In this document: positions 10,328 through 21,499 of the stretch, piece after piece
Numbering within the stretch: position 1 is the first letter of the stretch
Layout of the letters: each line of letters opens with the position of its first letter
Source of the DNA: Climacium dendroides
Lineage: Eukaryota > Streptophyta > Bryopsida > Hypnales > Climaciaceae
Direction of reading: 5' to 3'
Length of the DNA: 64,000 nt
Assembly (NCBI GenBank): GCA_950106755.1
Contig: OX467092.1
Span: forward strand, 28,472,582 to 28,536,581
Position numbers and translations under genes: made by a program
Notes under the pieces: generated by a model
What the model was told of the DNA's origin: nothing
The model's database searches: none
The model's input: only the letters and a program-made list of their open reading frames with translations

Positions 10328-13219
10328 TCATGTATATGAAGCCAAACTCTGGTTGATGATTTCGATTTGAACTGTAGGGATCTTGATTCTGCATTGGCGA
10401 GTACCTCTTCTGTTTTGAGACTTCCATGTTGTAATTAAAGCGTTTGTTGTCTCCCACGCAGGTTCTTCGGTTTCATCAACCCTCCAAAGCAAACCTCTAT
10501 CACTATCCCATCCTTCATAGAAGTCTTGAACTTCTTGATTGCGTGATGTTGGCCGAAAGTATTGAATGTGCACACAGTTTGGTTTCTTGGGGTTAGAGTT
10601 CGGATCAGACAATGCTCTGGCAATCCAAACTGGTCTGCTGTCACTGTTTGCAGGGCGAACTGCAACAAAATACCCTTCGTATACATCTCAAGCCACCCTA
10701 AAGGATGGTTGTGGACGATCCCTCAAGGGCCCAACATAAGGCTCATCCTCTCCATGCTCTTCGAGATCTTCACCATCTTCGTCTAAATGATTAGCTTCTA
10801 TCACTTGAATACGAGTAGTTGGCCAGAAACCATCTTTTAGAGCACTAGAAGTAGGAAGTGGCTCTTGAAGAGCTGCCTTTACACCACGCCAATAGTGCAC
10901 CACATTCTCATAGCGCCTACGATGTTCTCCACTCACGTCTGCTCTGCACAAGTCGTCCCAATAGTTTATGAATCCTGATAAACCTTTGACAATGTCATTG
11001 ACACCTTTCATTGGGTTGAGTGGTACTGGCAAAGGCACACCACGTGGCCACAAACTCCGTCCTTCATCGTCTTCTTTCCACAACTTAATGGCTTGACCGT
11101 GCCTGCCTAACCAGTTTTCATCCGTACACTTCAACTTGTACTTCATGACTGGGCATCCAACAGAGTCTAGGTAGAACTTCACTTGTTGCGGTCTTGTGTG
11201 TCCCACAAGGATTTCATCACCATCCATCCATTTTCCTGCAATGAAACGCTTGAAATCAGGCACCTCCTCTATGAGGTGAGGGATAGTAGGAATAGACTCA
11301 ACATCCATAAATGACTTCATGAGCGCCGGGATTGTTGGGAAGTTCTCCTTCTTTAATAGCATGCTCCATCTTCCAAACAATGCGTCAATGTCGTCGTGTG
11401 TGTGACCAACAATCATGAAGTTGACATACACTTCTTTGAAGATCTTGTTAGCAACAAGTAGAGACCAGAAACAGAAAACATATCTATTCTTGTTGTCGCC
11501 GGTGGCATTGTCCATTTGCACATTCAAAATAGGAGGCAAAGGCACTACTGGAACTGCATTCATTGGAGGTGGTGGCAGTGACGCGTCGCACATTTCTTTT
11601 TCCTACAGCACTGCCCTGAACAAATTTGAAGACCCTAACCCAGAAAATAATTGCCGAGAAGAAGACTTCGATGGCAATTCCAGATCCCGCAACAACTTTG
11701 CCATAGAACCAATTGTATAGTTTGAATCGTGTTTAAAGAGATCCAAACCATAATGTGCGTAACGCACATCTCCATGACCATGAGCAATCATGCCAGTGAC
11801 AGACACAGGCAATTTCACAAGGCCATCAAGCTCCTTACTCCTGTGGGAAAAGACTGGAGAAGTAGTCTTTGCATGATCCATCTTGTCGTGCATAACTGTG
11901 AGGCATTCGTGTGGAAAAGCTACTGAACGGTGACGGTTTGCATAATACAACTCCCGATGAGCTCGAGCAATCTCATTGTGCCTATCCAACTTCCAAGAAT
12001 ACTTCAATTCATTGTGAGACCCACTTATAGCACCCTTTTTGAGGTCTTGCAATTTGTCACATGTGCCACATCGCGCAAAATTGTCTCCAGGCTTCTTCAC
12101 CTCATACTCAGGGAACTTACAGCACCTAATCTTACTCAAGTTCGAAGTTGACACCTCACTCAGTCCAAAAATAGCATTGACATCATTGAGTTCTTTCATC
12201 TTACCCTTCCACTGGAAGGTGGAAGGTAGGATCTTGGCCACAACTTTCTCTTCTGACTTCAGGGTCTTCGTACGATGAGGCATGTGATCTGCCTCTTTCT
12301 CCAGAATGCACTTCAATGTTGCTATAGCTTGTTGAGTGTGTTTCCTCAGTTTCACCGTTCCCTTATTGCCATGGTCCTTTGCCTCTCGACCACGCCTCAT
12401 GTACGATTGGTAGCGATAGAATGTGGCCTCAGGGACCCCAGCTATATGCATCCACGCTCGCATACATACTAGTGTATTGTCAATTGACACCATTCGTCTA
12501 CCACGCTCGTCAACATGCACCTGCCTATGCACATCCATTTTCATGTAGGTCCTGTATTTGAACGTGGAGTTGCGATACATGCGTTCACGAAAGGCTCGAA
12601 TCTTATCCCTAGGAAATGGCTGAATATAGTTGCGACTACAACATATTTTAGTAGACACTGCATGGATGGAATCTTGAGTAAGCAACTCCTTCGATTTCAA
12701 ATTTGTTTCACGGGGCGCATTTCGGACCATACTTGTGTATGGTCTCGAAGACGTCGAAGAGGGCGGATTTAAGAGAGCCTGTTGGAGACAATTGAATTTG
12801 TCCCTAGCCTCATGGTCTCTAAGGCTAGCTCCACGATAGTGAACAAGATGAATAGGCCAAGCCAACAATGAGCACACTTGTTCCTCTGGTAGGTCCTCTT
12901 CGCTATGTGTTTTGGAGATGTGGATCGCCACGTGGGTGTCACCAAGAGGGCCATTGGCACCCAAAACGAGGTCAGAGTTCACACTATGACAGACACCTTC
13001 ACCCACAAGCACTCCAGCCTCATTGTACAAGATGACAACTCGAGTATTCCAAAGCTGACGCGGTAGACCTTCGCATTCCGGGACCCCAACATTCATTGCT
13101 TCGACATTCTGAAATTCGTCTTCTGAAGATGCCATGAAATCCTCTTCATCATGTCTGAATTCACTGGATTCAGAACCCGATGACATGTCCATGTCATCAG
13201 GGTCATCTATAGTATCCAT
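10328..13219 (-). pseudogene. DUF7869-like putative DDE-type transposase (outer copy)
   Basis: One minus-strand frame of about 963 codons from ATG 13,217-13,219, broken by TAG at 11,603 and TGA at 10,688. A pyrimidine-rich tract ending in TTTTTACAG lies just before the ATG, suggesting an intron in the 5' leader. The N-terminus is acidic; then come a C-S-R-N-Y-I-Q-P-F-P motif, a T-F-Y-R-Y block, a C-x2-C pair (RCGTCDK), MHDKMDHAK, QMDNATGDNKNR and GHTHDDIDALFGRWS. The spaced D...DN...D residues match the conserved core of plant and invertebrate proteins grouped as DUF7869, thought to be RNase H-fold nucleases. It is about 45-50% similar by eye to the copy at 35,541-38,391. The presumed role is transposition; catalysis is unproven. 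Confidence 0.7.
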
Positions 13220-13290
13220 GGATACCTGTAAAAATGCAATGTGAAATAGGGTAAGTGAATTGAAGCATAGATCATGCAATTTCATTCATG

Positions 13291-14214
13291 TTCAGGTCGA
13301 CCCGACCTGAATGACCAAATGTTATAGGTACATCTATGACAGGAACGAACTTATTCTGTGAAGCCTAGGTTTCAACTGCAATTGACATCATTCATTAAAA
13401 TTTCTTATAAATTCAGATATATGTAAACATTGTTTTCAGGTCGAATCGACCTGAAGTGTCTGATCCCTTGTCTTGTATAATTTTTGTTAGCCAAAAATAT
13501 AAATGTAAGAAGACTGAGTACAATCCTGAACTTCAGCTCGGATCGACCTGAAGTGTCCCTTGTACTCTGAGATAATGATCCCATCTTCATCTGTTCAATT
13601 CCACAAGGAATTCCCAATTTTATTCCTTTAAAAATCTCGAACTTCTCGAACTGAAGTCTATGATGGGAGTACCCACACTTCAGGTCGAACTGACCTGAAA
13701 TGAGGACTTGCAGTGAGCCGAATCCCATCTGTAGACTATTATCATTACGTACAGAATTCTTGGTGACTGAATCTGTGAATATCGGGAATTTCAGCAAGAC
13801 ATCTACGAGATTTTCACTTGAACGAAATTACAATTATAGATACGGTTTAGGTCGACTCGATCTGAATTGCCATGTATACCATTTCATAAATGATATTCGA
13901 TGACAGAACTATTCAATCTACTTAGGATACGTTTTACAGTACTTCAATTACTATCATATGGGTTAGTTCAGGTCGACTCGACCTGAATTGCATGAACGAA
14001 TGACTAATGTAGACAATCTCACATTCAGGTCGACTCGACCTGAGTTGCATGAATGAATGACTAATGTAGAGAACCTCACATTCAGGTCGACTCGACCTGA
14101 ATTGCATGAACGAATGACTAATGTAGACAATCTCACATTCAGGTCGACTCGACCTGAAGTGCATTAAAATTTACTCATGTACCATTGTTCGTATTCAGGT
14201 CGACTCGACCTAAA
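13291..14214. repeat. Array of 21-bp palindromes (CAGG-arm type) upstream of the outer DUF7869-like gene
   Basis: Ten palindromes with half-site TTCAGGTCG, a 3-bp spacer and the inverted half-site begin near 13,291, 13,435, 13,532, 13,679, 13,847, 13,967, 14,024, 14,081, 14,138 and 14,194. The last five are spaced 57, 57, 57 and 56 bp and sit in a near-identical tandem repeat containing GCATGAACGAATGACTAATG. They lie on the 5' side of the divergently transcribed transposase-like gene. Such dense, perfectly symmetrical sites suggest dimeric protein binding. Confidence 0.9.
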
Positions 14215-15387
14215 GAGTTCCGGATTTCTCAGACATTGTGTTGCCAATCTTGTAGTAACCGTGATCTCCTGTTCCGGGTTTCTCGGCGAGATAATCGAGC
14301 ACTGCACTTTCAGAATTCTGCAACTCAGATGTCAAGAACTAAACATTGAATAAAGACCTTGTCACTAAAAATTGAGGAAGTCCAGAACTCATAATCGTGC
14401 AACTCGATTTTCAGTAATAAACGTTGGAAACACACCCACTCTGCCAACTTCAGCAACTACGAACTCGATAGTAGATGGCAGCGCTGAAAGAAACATTATA
14501 CACACTCAGAAAACTACTATGTGCTTACAAAGTAACTATGTCCAATCCATTGAATGAAAATGTTTGAAAATGCTAAAGGCTTCTAACCTGAGGACATACG
14601 GAAGGCAACAAGCGCGCTCACCGAGATCCTCGAAGCACAATACTCCGACACTCTAGATAGTACAAGTACAAAAGTTGATAGAGTTCAGTAATGACATGAG
14701 AGAAGTGAAATCTCGCATGAACGTCCATGCATTCGCGACGGAGAAGGAGAGTACCCTAATGCGCGCGGACGCAACGACATTCAAAACAATTTTGGCGGCA
14801 ATGTGTAGGCGCAAATGCGAAGGCGGGAGCTGTAGGACGGAATTTGAAAATCCCGAACTCCTTCCGCAAATTCCTTTGATTTTTGATTCCCGCCTACACT
14901 GTTCATGACAGAAATAGCCACTGACAGTTATTAAGTACTTATGAGCTTGCTTTCTTGCACCGTTAAGCCCTAATTTCTAGATTCTATTTGTAACAAAATC
15001 TAGGCAAGAGATCTTCATTGTCTTTTTTTCTTTTGCAATTTTTGGTAGTCAATTTGATTTTACTGAAGTTAGGGTCTGTTTGTAAATTTAGACAAACACA
15101 ACCTTTTGCACCACCCAAGTGTTTGCATGTGATTTTATCAATAAGGGTTTTACAGTTTAGGGTTTAGGGTCTTTAGGGTTTAGGGTCTCTAGGGTTTAGA
15201 GTCTCTAGGGTTTAGGGTCTCGGGTTCAGGTATTTTTGTAGATTAATAAATCATTTCATATCATGTTTTTGAAATATTGAACAAATATTTAATTTAGAAG
15301 TGAATTCAAGGTTTTAGTACACACTAAGGAATTATACTGCATGCACTTTCAAATTCTTTTTATAATGTTCGCAATATTAATTTTTCT
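14215..15387. other. Outer-element spacer with degenerate telomere-like tract
   Basis: No gene supported. About 15,155-15,235 holds a degenerate run of TTTAGGGTTTAGGGTC-like words, an interstitial telomere-type repeat. Comparable tracts occur in the spacer of the nested copy (32.7-33.0 kb) and at 39.9-40.1 kb, so they belong to the transposon family rather than marking a chromosome end. Confidence 0.6.
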
Positions 15388-16170
15388 ATGAATCCGAATT
15401 ATTTCGCAGAGATTTGCAACTTGTGTGTTATTTTTTCGGACATGCTTCCACGTCAAACCGATACAAATTAATGGTTTGGTTTGTATTAATTACAACATCA
15501 ATCCTAAAGTATTTTTTTGGAAACTCATTTGAAAAAGTGTGGGTAAGCAATAGGGTTGTTTTAAAATTAAGTTTTTCCATGAATCCTAATTATTTTGAAC
15601 ATTTGCAATTCGTGTGTTACGTTTTTGGACATGCTTCTACGTCAAACCAATATAATTTATCGGTTTGGGTTCTATTAAATATAGCATGATTTTTAGAGTA
15701 TTTGTTTTGAAATCCATTTCAAATGAAAAAGACAGCGTAGGAAAGCAATAGGGTTGTCTTAAAATTAAGTTTTTCCATGAATCCTAATTATTTTGAACAT
15801 TTGCAACTTGTGTGTTACGTTTTTGGACATGCTTGCACGTCAAACCGATATAATTTATTGGTTTGGGTTCTATTAAATACAGCATGATTTTTAGAGTGCT
15901 TTTTTTAAACCCATTCCAATTGAAAAAGTGTGGGGAAGCAATAGGGTTGTCTTAAAATTAAGTTTTTCTATGAATCCTAATTATTTTGAACATTTGCAAC
16001 TTGTGTGTTACATTTTTGGACATGCTTGCATGTCAAACCGATATAATTTATTGGTTCGGGTTTTATTAAATACAGCATGATTTTTAGAGTATTTGTTTTG
16101 AAATCCATTTCAATTGAAGAAGTGTAGGAAAGCAATACGGTTCTTTTAAAATAATTTTTCCAATGAATCC
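15388..16170 (+). repeat. Tandem repeat, about four units of ~194 bp
   Basis: The phrase ATGAATCC recurs at 15,388, 15,579, 15,777, 15,970 and 16,163 (spacings 191, 198, 193, 193). Each unit contains ATTTGCAA, GTGTGTTA, GGACATGCTT, CGTCAAACC and AGCAATAGGGTTGT in the same order. The first unit is the most divergent. AT-rich, non-coding and satellite-like; no counterpart was noticed in the nested copy. Confidence 0.85.
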
Positions 16171-16246
16171 TACCCGATGAATTCATCCTCAAAATTTCAG
16201 TAGAATTTTTATGTATTAGATAAAATGCAGAGCAAGAAATGGGTTG

Positions 16247-16630
16247 GCGCTTGCTATGCTATCCATTCATCATTAGAATTTTATAAGAATTGTTGTGTAA
16301 AACTTTCAAATAAATCTTCAAATAAAAATCTCAAAAACTTTCTGAAGAACTTAATTCTTTTGGAATCCAAAATCACTTCAATTGAATGAATTTCTCAAAA
16401 TTATTTAGTAGTAGCAATAGAAGATTGAAATCATGAAAACTCACAGCTCACAAAAGAACAAAATCATAGAAGTGCAGAGGAGTGTAAAGCCAAGAGAAGC
16501 AATGGATTTGCTACCTCTATAATATCATTCTATGGATCCTCTTTAATATCACCTTCATTTCAACAACTATATTATGTCTATAATATCACCCGGTGGAAAA
16601 AGTGATATTATAAAAGTGATTGTTGGAGAT
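16247..16630 (-). repeat. Truncated copy of the 17.65-kb inverted-end element
   Basis: Shares GCGCTTGCTATGCT, CATTCATCATTAGAATTTTATAA (in two pieces) and the AAGCCAAGAGAAGCAATGG to AGTGATATTATA segment with 17,649-18,260. The match stops at about 16,622, where a 205-bp repeat begins. The terminal CTAG is not preserved. Confidence 0.55.
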
Positions 16631-16835
16631 CAACTCATGGTGTACAAGTAAAAGGTCAATATGAACGTTTACCTTGTGGTTATGATATTTGATTCCTACT
16701 TGTGTTCATCTGATTTTAATTCTTGTATGATTTGAATATTGTTTGAGGAATTCTCTTCTCCGTTTTCAAATGAAATTAGACTTTTGTAACTCTCATTTCG
16801 GTGGAATACTCTCATTTTAATGAATATTACGTTAT
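16631..16835 (+). repeat. 205-bp repeat identical in form to the outer element's right end
   Basis: Starts CAACTCATGGTGTACAAG and ends GAATATTACGTTAT. It matches 47,849-48,053 over the same 205 bp with about six substitutions and no gaps. It contains the same ACTCTCATTTTAATG terminal motif. It may be a solo end left by another insertion or a small mobile unit in its own right. Confidence 0.75.
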
Positions 16836-17648
16836 GACTAATAGTGAGCAAAATTTGTGGTGATTGTTTTTGTGTTATTTCAAAGTAATCAATAAGAATT
16901 TGTATATAGAAGTGTTTTGATGGCTAATCACTCCAAGGTTCATCGTGAAGAGTGCTAGGATGGTGAATAATTATAAATAAGCTAAGAATTCTACCGCCAC
17001 AAAGAAATTCATATGTATAATTCAAATTATAAATGAAGTTTCCCTAAAAATTTATATTGAAATCTTTAGGAACAAGACAGTGGTCTGAAGGTCTTTGACC
17101 AAGGGTGTCAGTTAAGTTTTTATATGGAATTCATAAGTGCTCTTTCAGTTTTTTTAGAATTACATCAATTATGTTACACAATAAAAAGGGGTAATTACTA
17201 CAGTCAATACCAATTCATCTAAGGAAACTATTAGTCAATCGTTCTTATAGTATGCACTTAATGCCTAGAACAAAATTGCAACTAATAATGATCGAATCTT
17301 TTTTGTTAAAATGGGAGGTCTCTGGCAGTAGTCAGTATACAAATGAAAGTTCGTACACCTTACTAAAGCCAATGATTTAGATAGTGAAAAAAAGAATGAT
17401 TTCCAAATGAAGAAATCAATATTTAAAGATTAAAAGGTAAAGGATTCACTTCCAATTCCCGTTAAAAAATTCAGGAATGAAAATATGTATTCTACATAGG
17501 TTTTCATGTGAGGAAGCTTTTAGGTATCATTGGGATTGAATTTGAAGGATTGACTATCATGGTTAAGTACAAAAAATGTTACGTTATTCAAATGAAGTTT
17601 TGTGATATTCATGTTTGTAAACAAACTTTTTAGTATTTTTGTTTCAAC
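16836..17648. other. AT-rich spacer, no features recognised
   Basis: Low-complexity AT-rich sequence with stops in all frames. No repeat or gene supported. Confidence 0.4.
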
Positions 17649-18459
17649 TAGAGGTTGGCGCTTGCTATGCTACGCATTCATCATTAGAATTTTATAATTT
17701 TTTTATATATTAGATAGAATGCAGAACAAAAATTTCAATAAATCTTCAAATAAAAATGACTAAAATCTTTGTATAATTTTTTTAAAAAGTAAGCATATAT
17801 TGAAATGTACAATAGAAATTTATTGAATGATGAATGAAACATATGCAATGGTAAATACTATAAAAGATACACATACATTAGAATGCATTAAAAATTTGAC
17901 TCCATTGTTACAAAAAATGGCAATCCAAATTGAAGAATTGAAAAGAAAAATTTATAAATCTTAAAAGCTTTTTAAACAACTCAATTGTTGTGGAATCCAA
18001 AATCATTTCAATTGAATAAATTTTTCAAAATCATTTGGTAGTAGCAATAGAAAATTGAAATCATGAAAGTTCAAAGCTCACAAAAGCACAAAATCATAGA
18101 AATGCAAAGAAGTGTAAAGCCAAGAGAAGCAATGGATTTGCCTTCTCTATAATATCATCATATGGATCCTCTCTAATATCACCTTAATTACAACAACTAT
18201 ATTATTTCTATAATATCACCCTTTGTAAAAAGTGATATTATAGAAGTGATTGCAAACTGCTACTCTATTTCTATGATATCACATTGTGTAAAAATACAAT
18301 TTCTATGTATGTATGATTGACAATATTTTTACATAATATTTAAAATAATTATTTTACAGACTTATTGAAATCATTATCATGCAATCTATTCAAATATATC
18401 AAATTTTTACTAATATGTAATACAATGAATGCGTAGCATAGCAAGCACGAGCCCCTAGT
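17649..18459. mobile_element. ~0.8-kb element with inverted Helitron-3'-like ends
   Basis: The left end reads CTAGAGGTTGGCGCTTGC then TATGCTACGCATTCAT; the right end is its imperfect inverse, GCGTAGCATAGCAAGC then ACGAGCCCCTAG, followed by T. The right end resembles plant Helitron 3' termini (GC-rich stem, then CTAG before T). Two opposed ends of this kind make a terminal-inverted-repeat unit of about 810 bp with no coding capacity. A related one-sided copy is at 16,247-16,630, and a weaker one near 31,972-32,010. Classification as Helitron-related is inference. Confidence 0.45.
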
Positions 18460-18569
18460 ATTAATGATAGCATTTGTGATATTACAGAGAGACTTATGAT
18501 TTTAGTAGTATGATAAACAAACCAAATTTTGGGAAAAGGGTATCTATTATTATGTTTAGGCTACAAAAA

Positions 18570-19115
18570 GGGATATATCACGGTCCAAGTACTTGAGACG
18601 GGTATTGAAGATGGTTGGGTACCAAAGGCGGGTATTGAAGAAGGCCGGGTACCTAAAATCACCAGGAAGAGTCGGGTACCTAGACCACCGGGTATATGCC
18701 TGTAGAGTTCTGGAAACCTAGGGTTTGGTATCCGCACATTTTCGTGCATGTCCGTTGTTTTGTCGTGCACCTCTACTGTTCCCTCATAAATCTCCGTTGT
18801 TCTCTTGTGCATTCTACTCTATTTTCGTGCATTCCGCTGTTCTTTGGGTGCATTTTCGTTGCATCTTCGTTGTTTGTGCATTTTGCACTTGCCGGCAGTT
18901 GACACGCATTTTTTTAGCACGGGCGTCATGAAGAAGAGGACCTTGTTTTCCGCATTGATTTGTGTGTGACTTTGGAGTTCGATTCAATTGGGGGGACTTG
19001 AAGCTGTGAAGAAGCGGACCTCAAGGCGGGCGTCGTGAAGAAGCGGACCTTGAGCATTGTTTTCTGTGTGATTTTGGAGTTCCATTTGATCGGGGGGACT
19101 TGAAGCTGCTGGGTG
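18570..19115. repeat. Short direct repeats in the outer-element spacer
   Basis: CGGGTA-containing units recur several times at about 18,597-18,700. A segment of roughly 85-90 bp (GGGCGTC.TGAAGAAG to GGGGGGACTTGAAGCTG) is present twice, near 18,922-19,012 and 19,027-19,112. No gene is supported, although open frames cross it. Confidence 0.6.
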
Positions 19116-19809
19116 GTGCTGTGTGTTTGCATCTAAAGGAGGTGCAGCTTGATCTCAAGGACATGTAACTTGAAGCAGGGTTTGGGGTTTGAGGTAAAAA
19201 CCTGACTCCATTCATCACTGTTATAGGAGTGCAATGGTTCTCTTGAGGCGTGTGATCTTGCTGTTTCTTTTCTCAGCTCCTCCAAGATCTGTCAGTTTTG
19301 TACTCAACGACGCTAGGATTTCGCGCAATAGGAGTCTTGTTTTTGCGTTCTGAATTTTTGTTACTGTGAATTTTCACAATTGTCCAAAGGAGGCTTGATC
19401 CACTTGGGAGAGTCTTTCTTCGAGAGTTTGTGTCCAGTAAAGCGGACCATCTTCGAGAATTTGTGTTTGTGAGCCATGGCTATGGCGTCTACTGATGCGA
19501 GGAGGTTTCCAGTGAAGTCCAGGTCGGTCTTGGGAGTGTTCCTGTTCTTAAGATTGGAGTCTCTGTTCCTCTTAGTGTATTGATGTGAAAGTGACACTTC
19601 TGCTTCTTTGGACACTTAGGGCTTGGGATTGGTTTTTTTGCTTTGTGTTGGGAATACTGTTGCATTTCCTCTGAAGTGTTGAATTCAAAATAATGGAGGA
19701 GGTACTTTCACGACATTTCATGATTTGTATGCATGAGATGTTATTGTCTGCGTTTCTACATTGTTGGATTTCGGATCTTGGATTGTGCCGGATTGTACAC
19801 ATCTTCCTT
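19116..19809. other. Outer-element spacer up to the nested insertion
   Basis: No gene supported. The last bases, CCTT at 19,806-19,809, recur at 38,952-38,955 immediately after the nested element and are taken as its target duplication. Confidence 0.4.
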
Positions 19810-19840
19810 AAGGCCTTATTTGTTAAAATGAGACAAAATG
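19810..19840 (+). repeat. Left TIR of nested element
   Basis: AAGGCCTTATT, T, GTTAAAATGAGACAAAATG, followed by a subterminal TCATTTTGAGAC. Pairs with 38,921-38,951 and matches the truncated copy at 4,879. Confidence 0.85.
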
Positions 19841-20354
19841 GTCATTTTGAGACTTCAAAAATTGAAAACCAAAGCCCCATTTCACAAAGAGTTGTTGAAC
19901 TCAATGATAAATAGAACTGTTTTGTCAACATCAACAAGAAGTTGCATCTAAAGAGATAGAAGAGGTGATTTTATATGATGACAATCAATTTAATAATGCG
20001 ATGGTTCAAAAGGTGCTTTCAAGGAAATTAATCAAGCGAATGAGTTCACGATCAATTAAGAAGCTTGGAGGAACCGTGTCATTTGCAATAGAATAGATCA
20101 TTTACAGTGAAAACAAACGAATCATTGAGTTTATTTTTTATTTTCCCAAATCCATGTGAAAACAATAAAGTGCTTCATAGTTACATGTCATAGCACCTCC
20201 TCTGTGTTCTAGTTTTTGTATATTTGCTATGCTATTTATAGTAACTACAATATGCCCGTACATACTCAATTTCTCTGAGTACTTACAATTTGACAATCAT
20301 TCTACTCATGGTAAAAGAGACTACAAAATTGATGGATTTTAAAACTTGTCTTTG
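19841..20354. other. 3' flank of the terminal cassette gene inside the nested element
   Basis: AT-rich, non-coding; about the same length as the gap between the last cassette ORF and the terminus of the outer copy (47,598-48,053). No site is recognised apart from the subterminal GAGAC motif. Confidence 0.4.
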
Positions 20355-21332
20355 TTATTTGCACATTTTCTCCCACTTTTTTTCTTTGGTCTCCGAACTT
20401 TCAATCTTTGCTGCTTCCATTGCTTGCACTTTTGCAAGCCCTCGTAGGATATCGTCACGCCTCGAAGGATAATGCGGCCGACCTCGACTATCAGAAGTAT
20501 CCCAATCATTCAAATTCTGCGTAGCCCTAGCTTTCCGCTTTGGCCTCCTCATGTTTTCGGGAACCTCCAAAGCAGAATGAGATTTTGGACCTTTGAGGGG
20601 CGGCCTTGGTAGAATCGGTTTAGGGTTTAGGTCTACAACTACAGCCTTGGTAGATTTTGAGCCCATACTTAGCCTTTGCTCTTTAACAATTCTTTGTCGA
20701 AAAAGACTATCCGATGACGGCGTTCGACTCGCTCCGCGAGACTTCAAACGAGGTGATGAATTACCATCAAACGATGTTTTACAGAATGAAACAGCCTTCC
20801 CGTGAAGTAAAATCTCGTCTTCTCCCTTTAGAAGTAGTTTTGATTCCACTCCAACAATGGGGATAGAAGCCAACCGAGTCGAAGTTTGAACGTCATCCTC
20901 GAGCCGAGGATATCTCACAACGTTGTCGATCGGGAGCTTTAGTTTCCGACTTGTGGGAGTGCCCATGCACGAAGTTGGTGATGCGGATCGTCCGTGGCTC
21001 GAGGACGTGCGCTTCAACGGTGACGGAGAACAGATAGGAGTCCTTCCGGGTCCACGACTCGGGGGGCTGTCCACAACGCCGTCCTCAATATTCCCCTTTG
21101 AATAGTTGATGGCAGCCGACGCGGCGTCCGCGGCAGAGCGCAACATGTAGGGCTTAGAGAAGGGAGCAGTTTCACAGCTTCCACCATCGGATTTGGAGTC
21201 ACTCGATCGTGCCTTTTCCGACCCAGAGAGGAGGCTCCTTGTGATTTTTTGCTTCACAAGTGATCCCAAAAAGCGAACACCTTCGACCTGCACTAAATAA
21301 TTATTAATAAGCTCAATTCCTGCCATTTGCAT
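20355..21332 (-). CDS. Basic Ser/Pro-rich terminal cassette protein (nested copy)
   Basis: 325 open codons, the last ORF of the cassette before the left TIR. Not a recognised family. Visible features are a Ser/Arg/Pro-rich middle with the motif VVDSPPSRGP and CSPSP, shared with VVDSPPGSAPH and CSPSP in the 47.2-kb ORF of the outer copy; a basic KRKARA patch; and a C-terminal helix (D-I-L-R-G-L-A-K-V-Q-A-M-E-A-A-K) also conserved in the fragment at 5,323-5,553. SP motifs and basic patches suggest a nuclear, phosphorylated, possibly DNA- or chromatin-associated protein, but this is inference. The 5' end may extend by splicing, since its counterpart at 47,193 is preceded by a clear acceptor (TTTTCTTAG). 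Confidence 0.55.
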   Translation of the reverse strand: MQMAGIELINNYLVQVEGVRFLGSLVKQKITRSLLSGSEKARSSDSKSDGGSCETAPFSKPYMLRSAADAASAAINYSKGNIEDGVVDSPPSRGPGRTPICSPSPLKRTSSSHGRSASPTSCMGTPTSRKLKLPIDNVVRYPRLEDDVQTSTRLASIPIVGVESKLLLKGEDEILLHGKAVSFCKTSFDGNSSPRLKSRGASRTPSSDSLFRQRIVKEQRLSMGSKSTKAVVVDLNPKPILPRPPLKGPKSHSALEVPENMRRPKRKARATQNLNDWDTSDSRGRPHYPSRRDDILRGLAKVQAMEAAKIESSETKEKKWEKMCK

Positions 21333-21499
21333 CGATCAAGTAGTACTTCGAGGGCAAACAAATTCTTAAACATTGAACCAAAAGATGATTGATAAAAAAA
21401 GAGCTTCATATATTAATTACAACGAATGGTCATTCACTTCAAATACATAGTACAAAATGCCTGGACCCCTGCATGCTCAATCACACGGAAGTGTAAACT

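Noticed and set aside
13967..14214. CRISPR-like pattern: palindromic repeats at regular 57-bp spacing
   Set aside because: The intervening spacers are almost identical to one another, so this is a tandem repeat, and the surrounding sequence is eukaryotic transposon DNA with no cas genes.
15155..15235. Chromosome end (telomere)
   Set aside because: The TTTAGGG words are degenerate, short and internal, with similar tracts at 32.7 and 39.9 kb; ordinary sequence continues on both sides.
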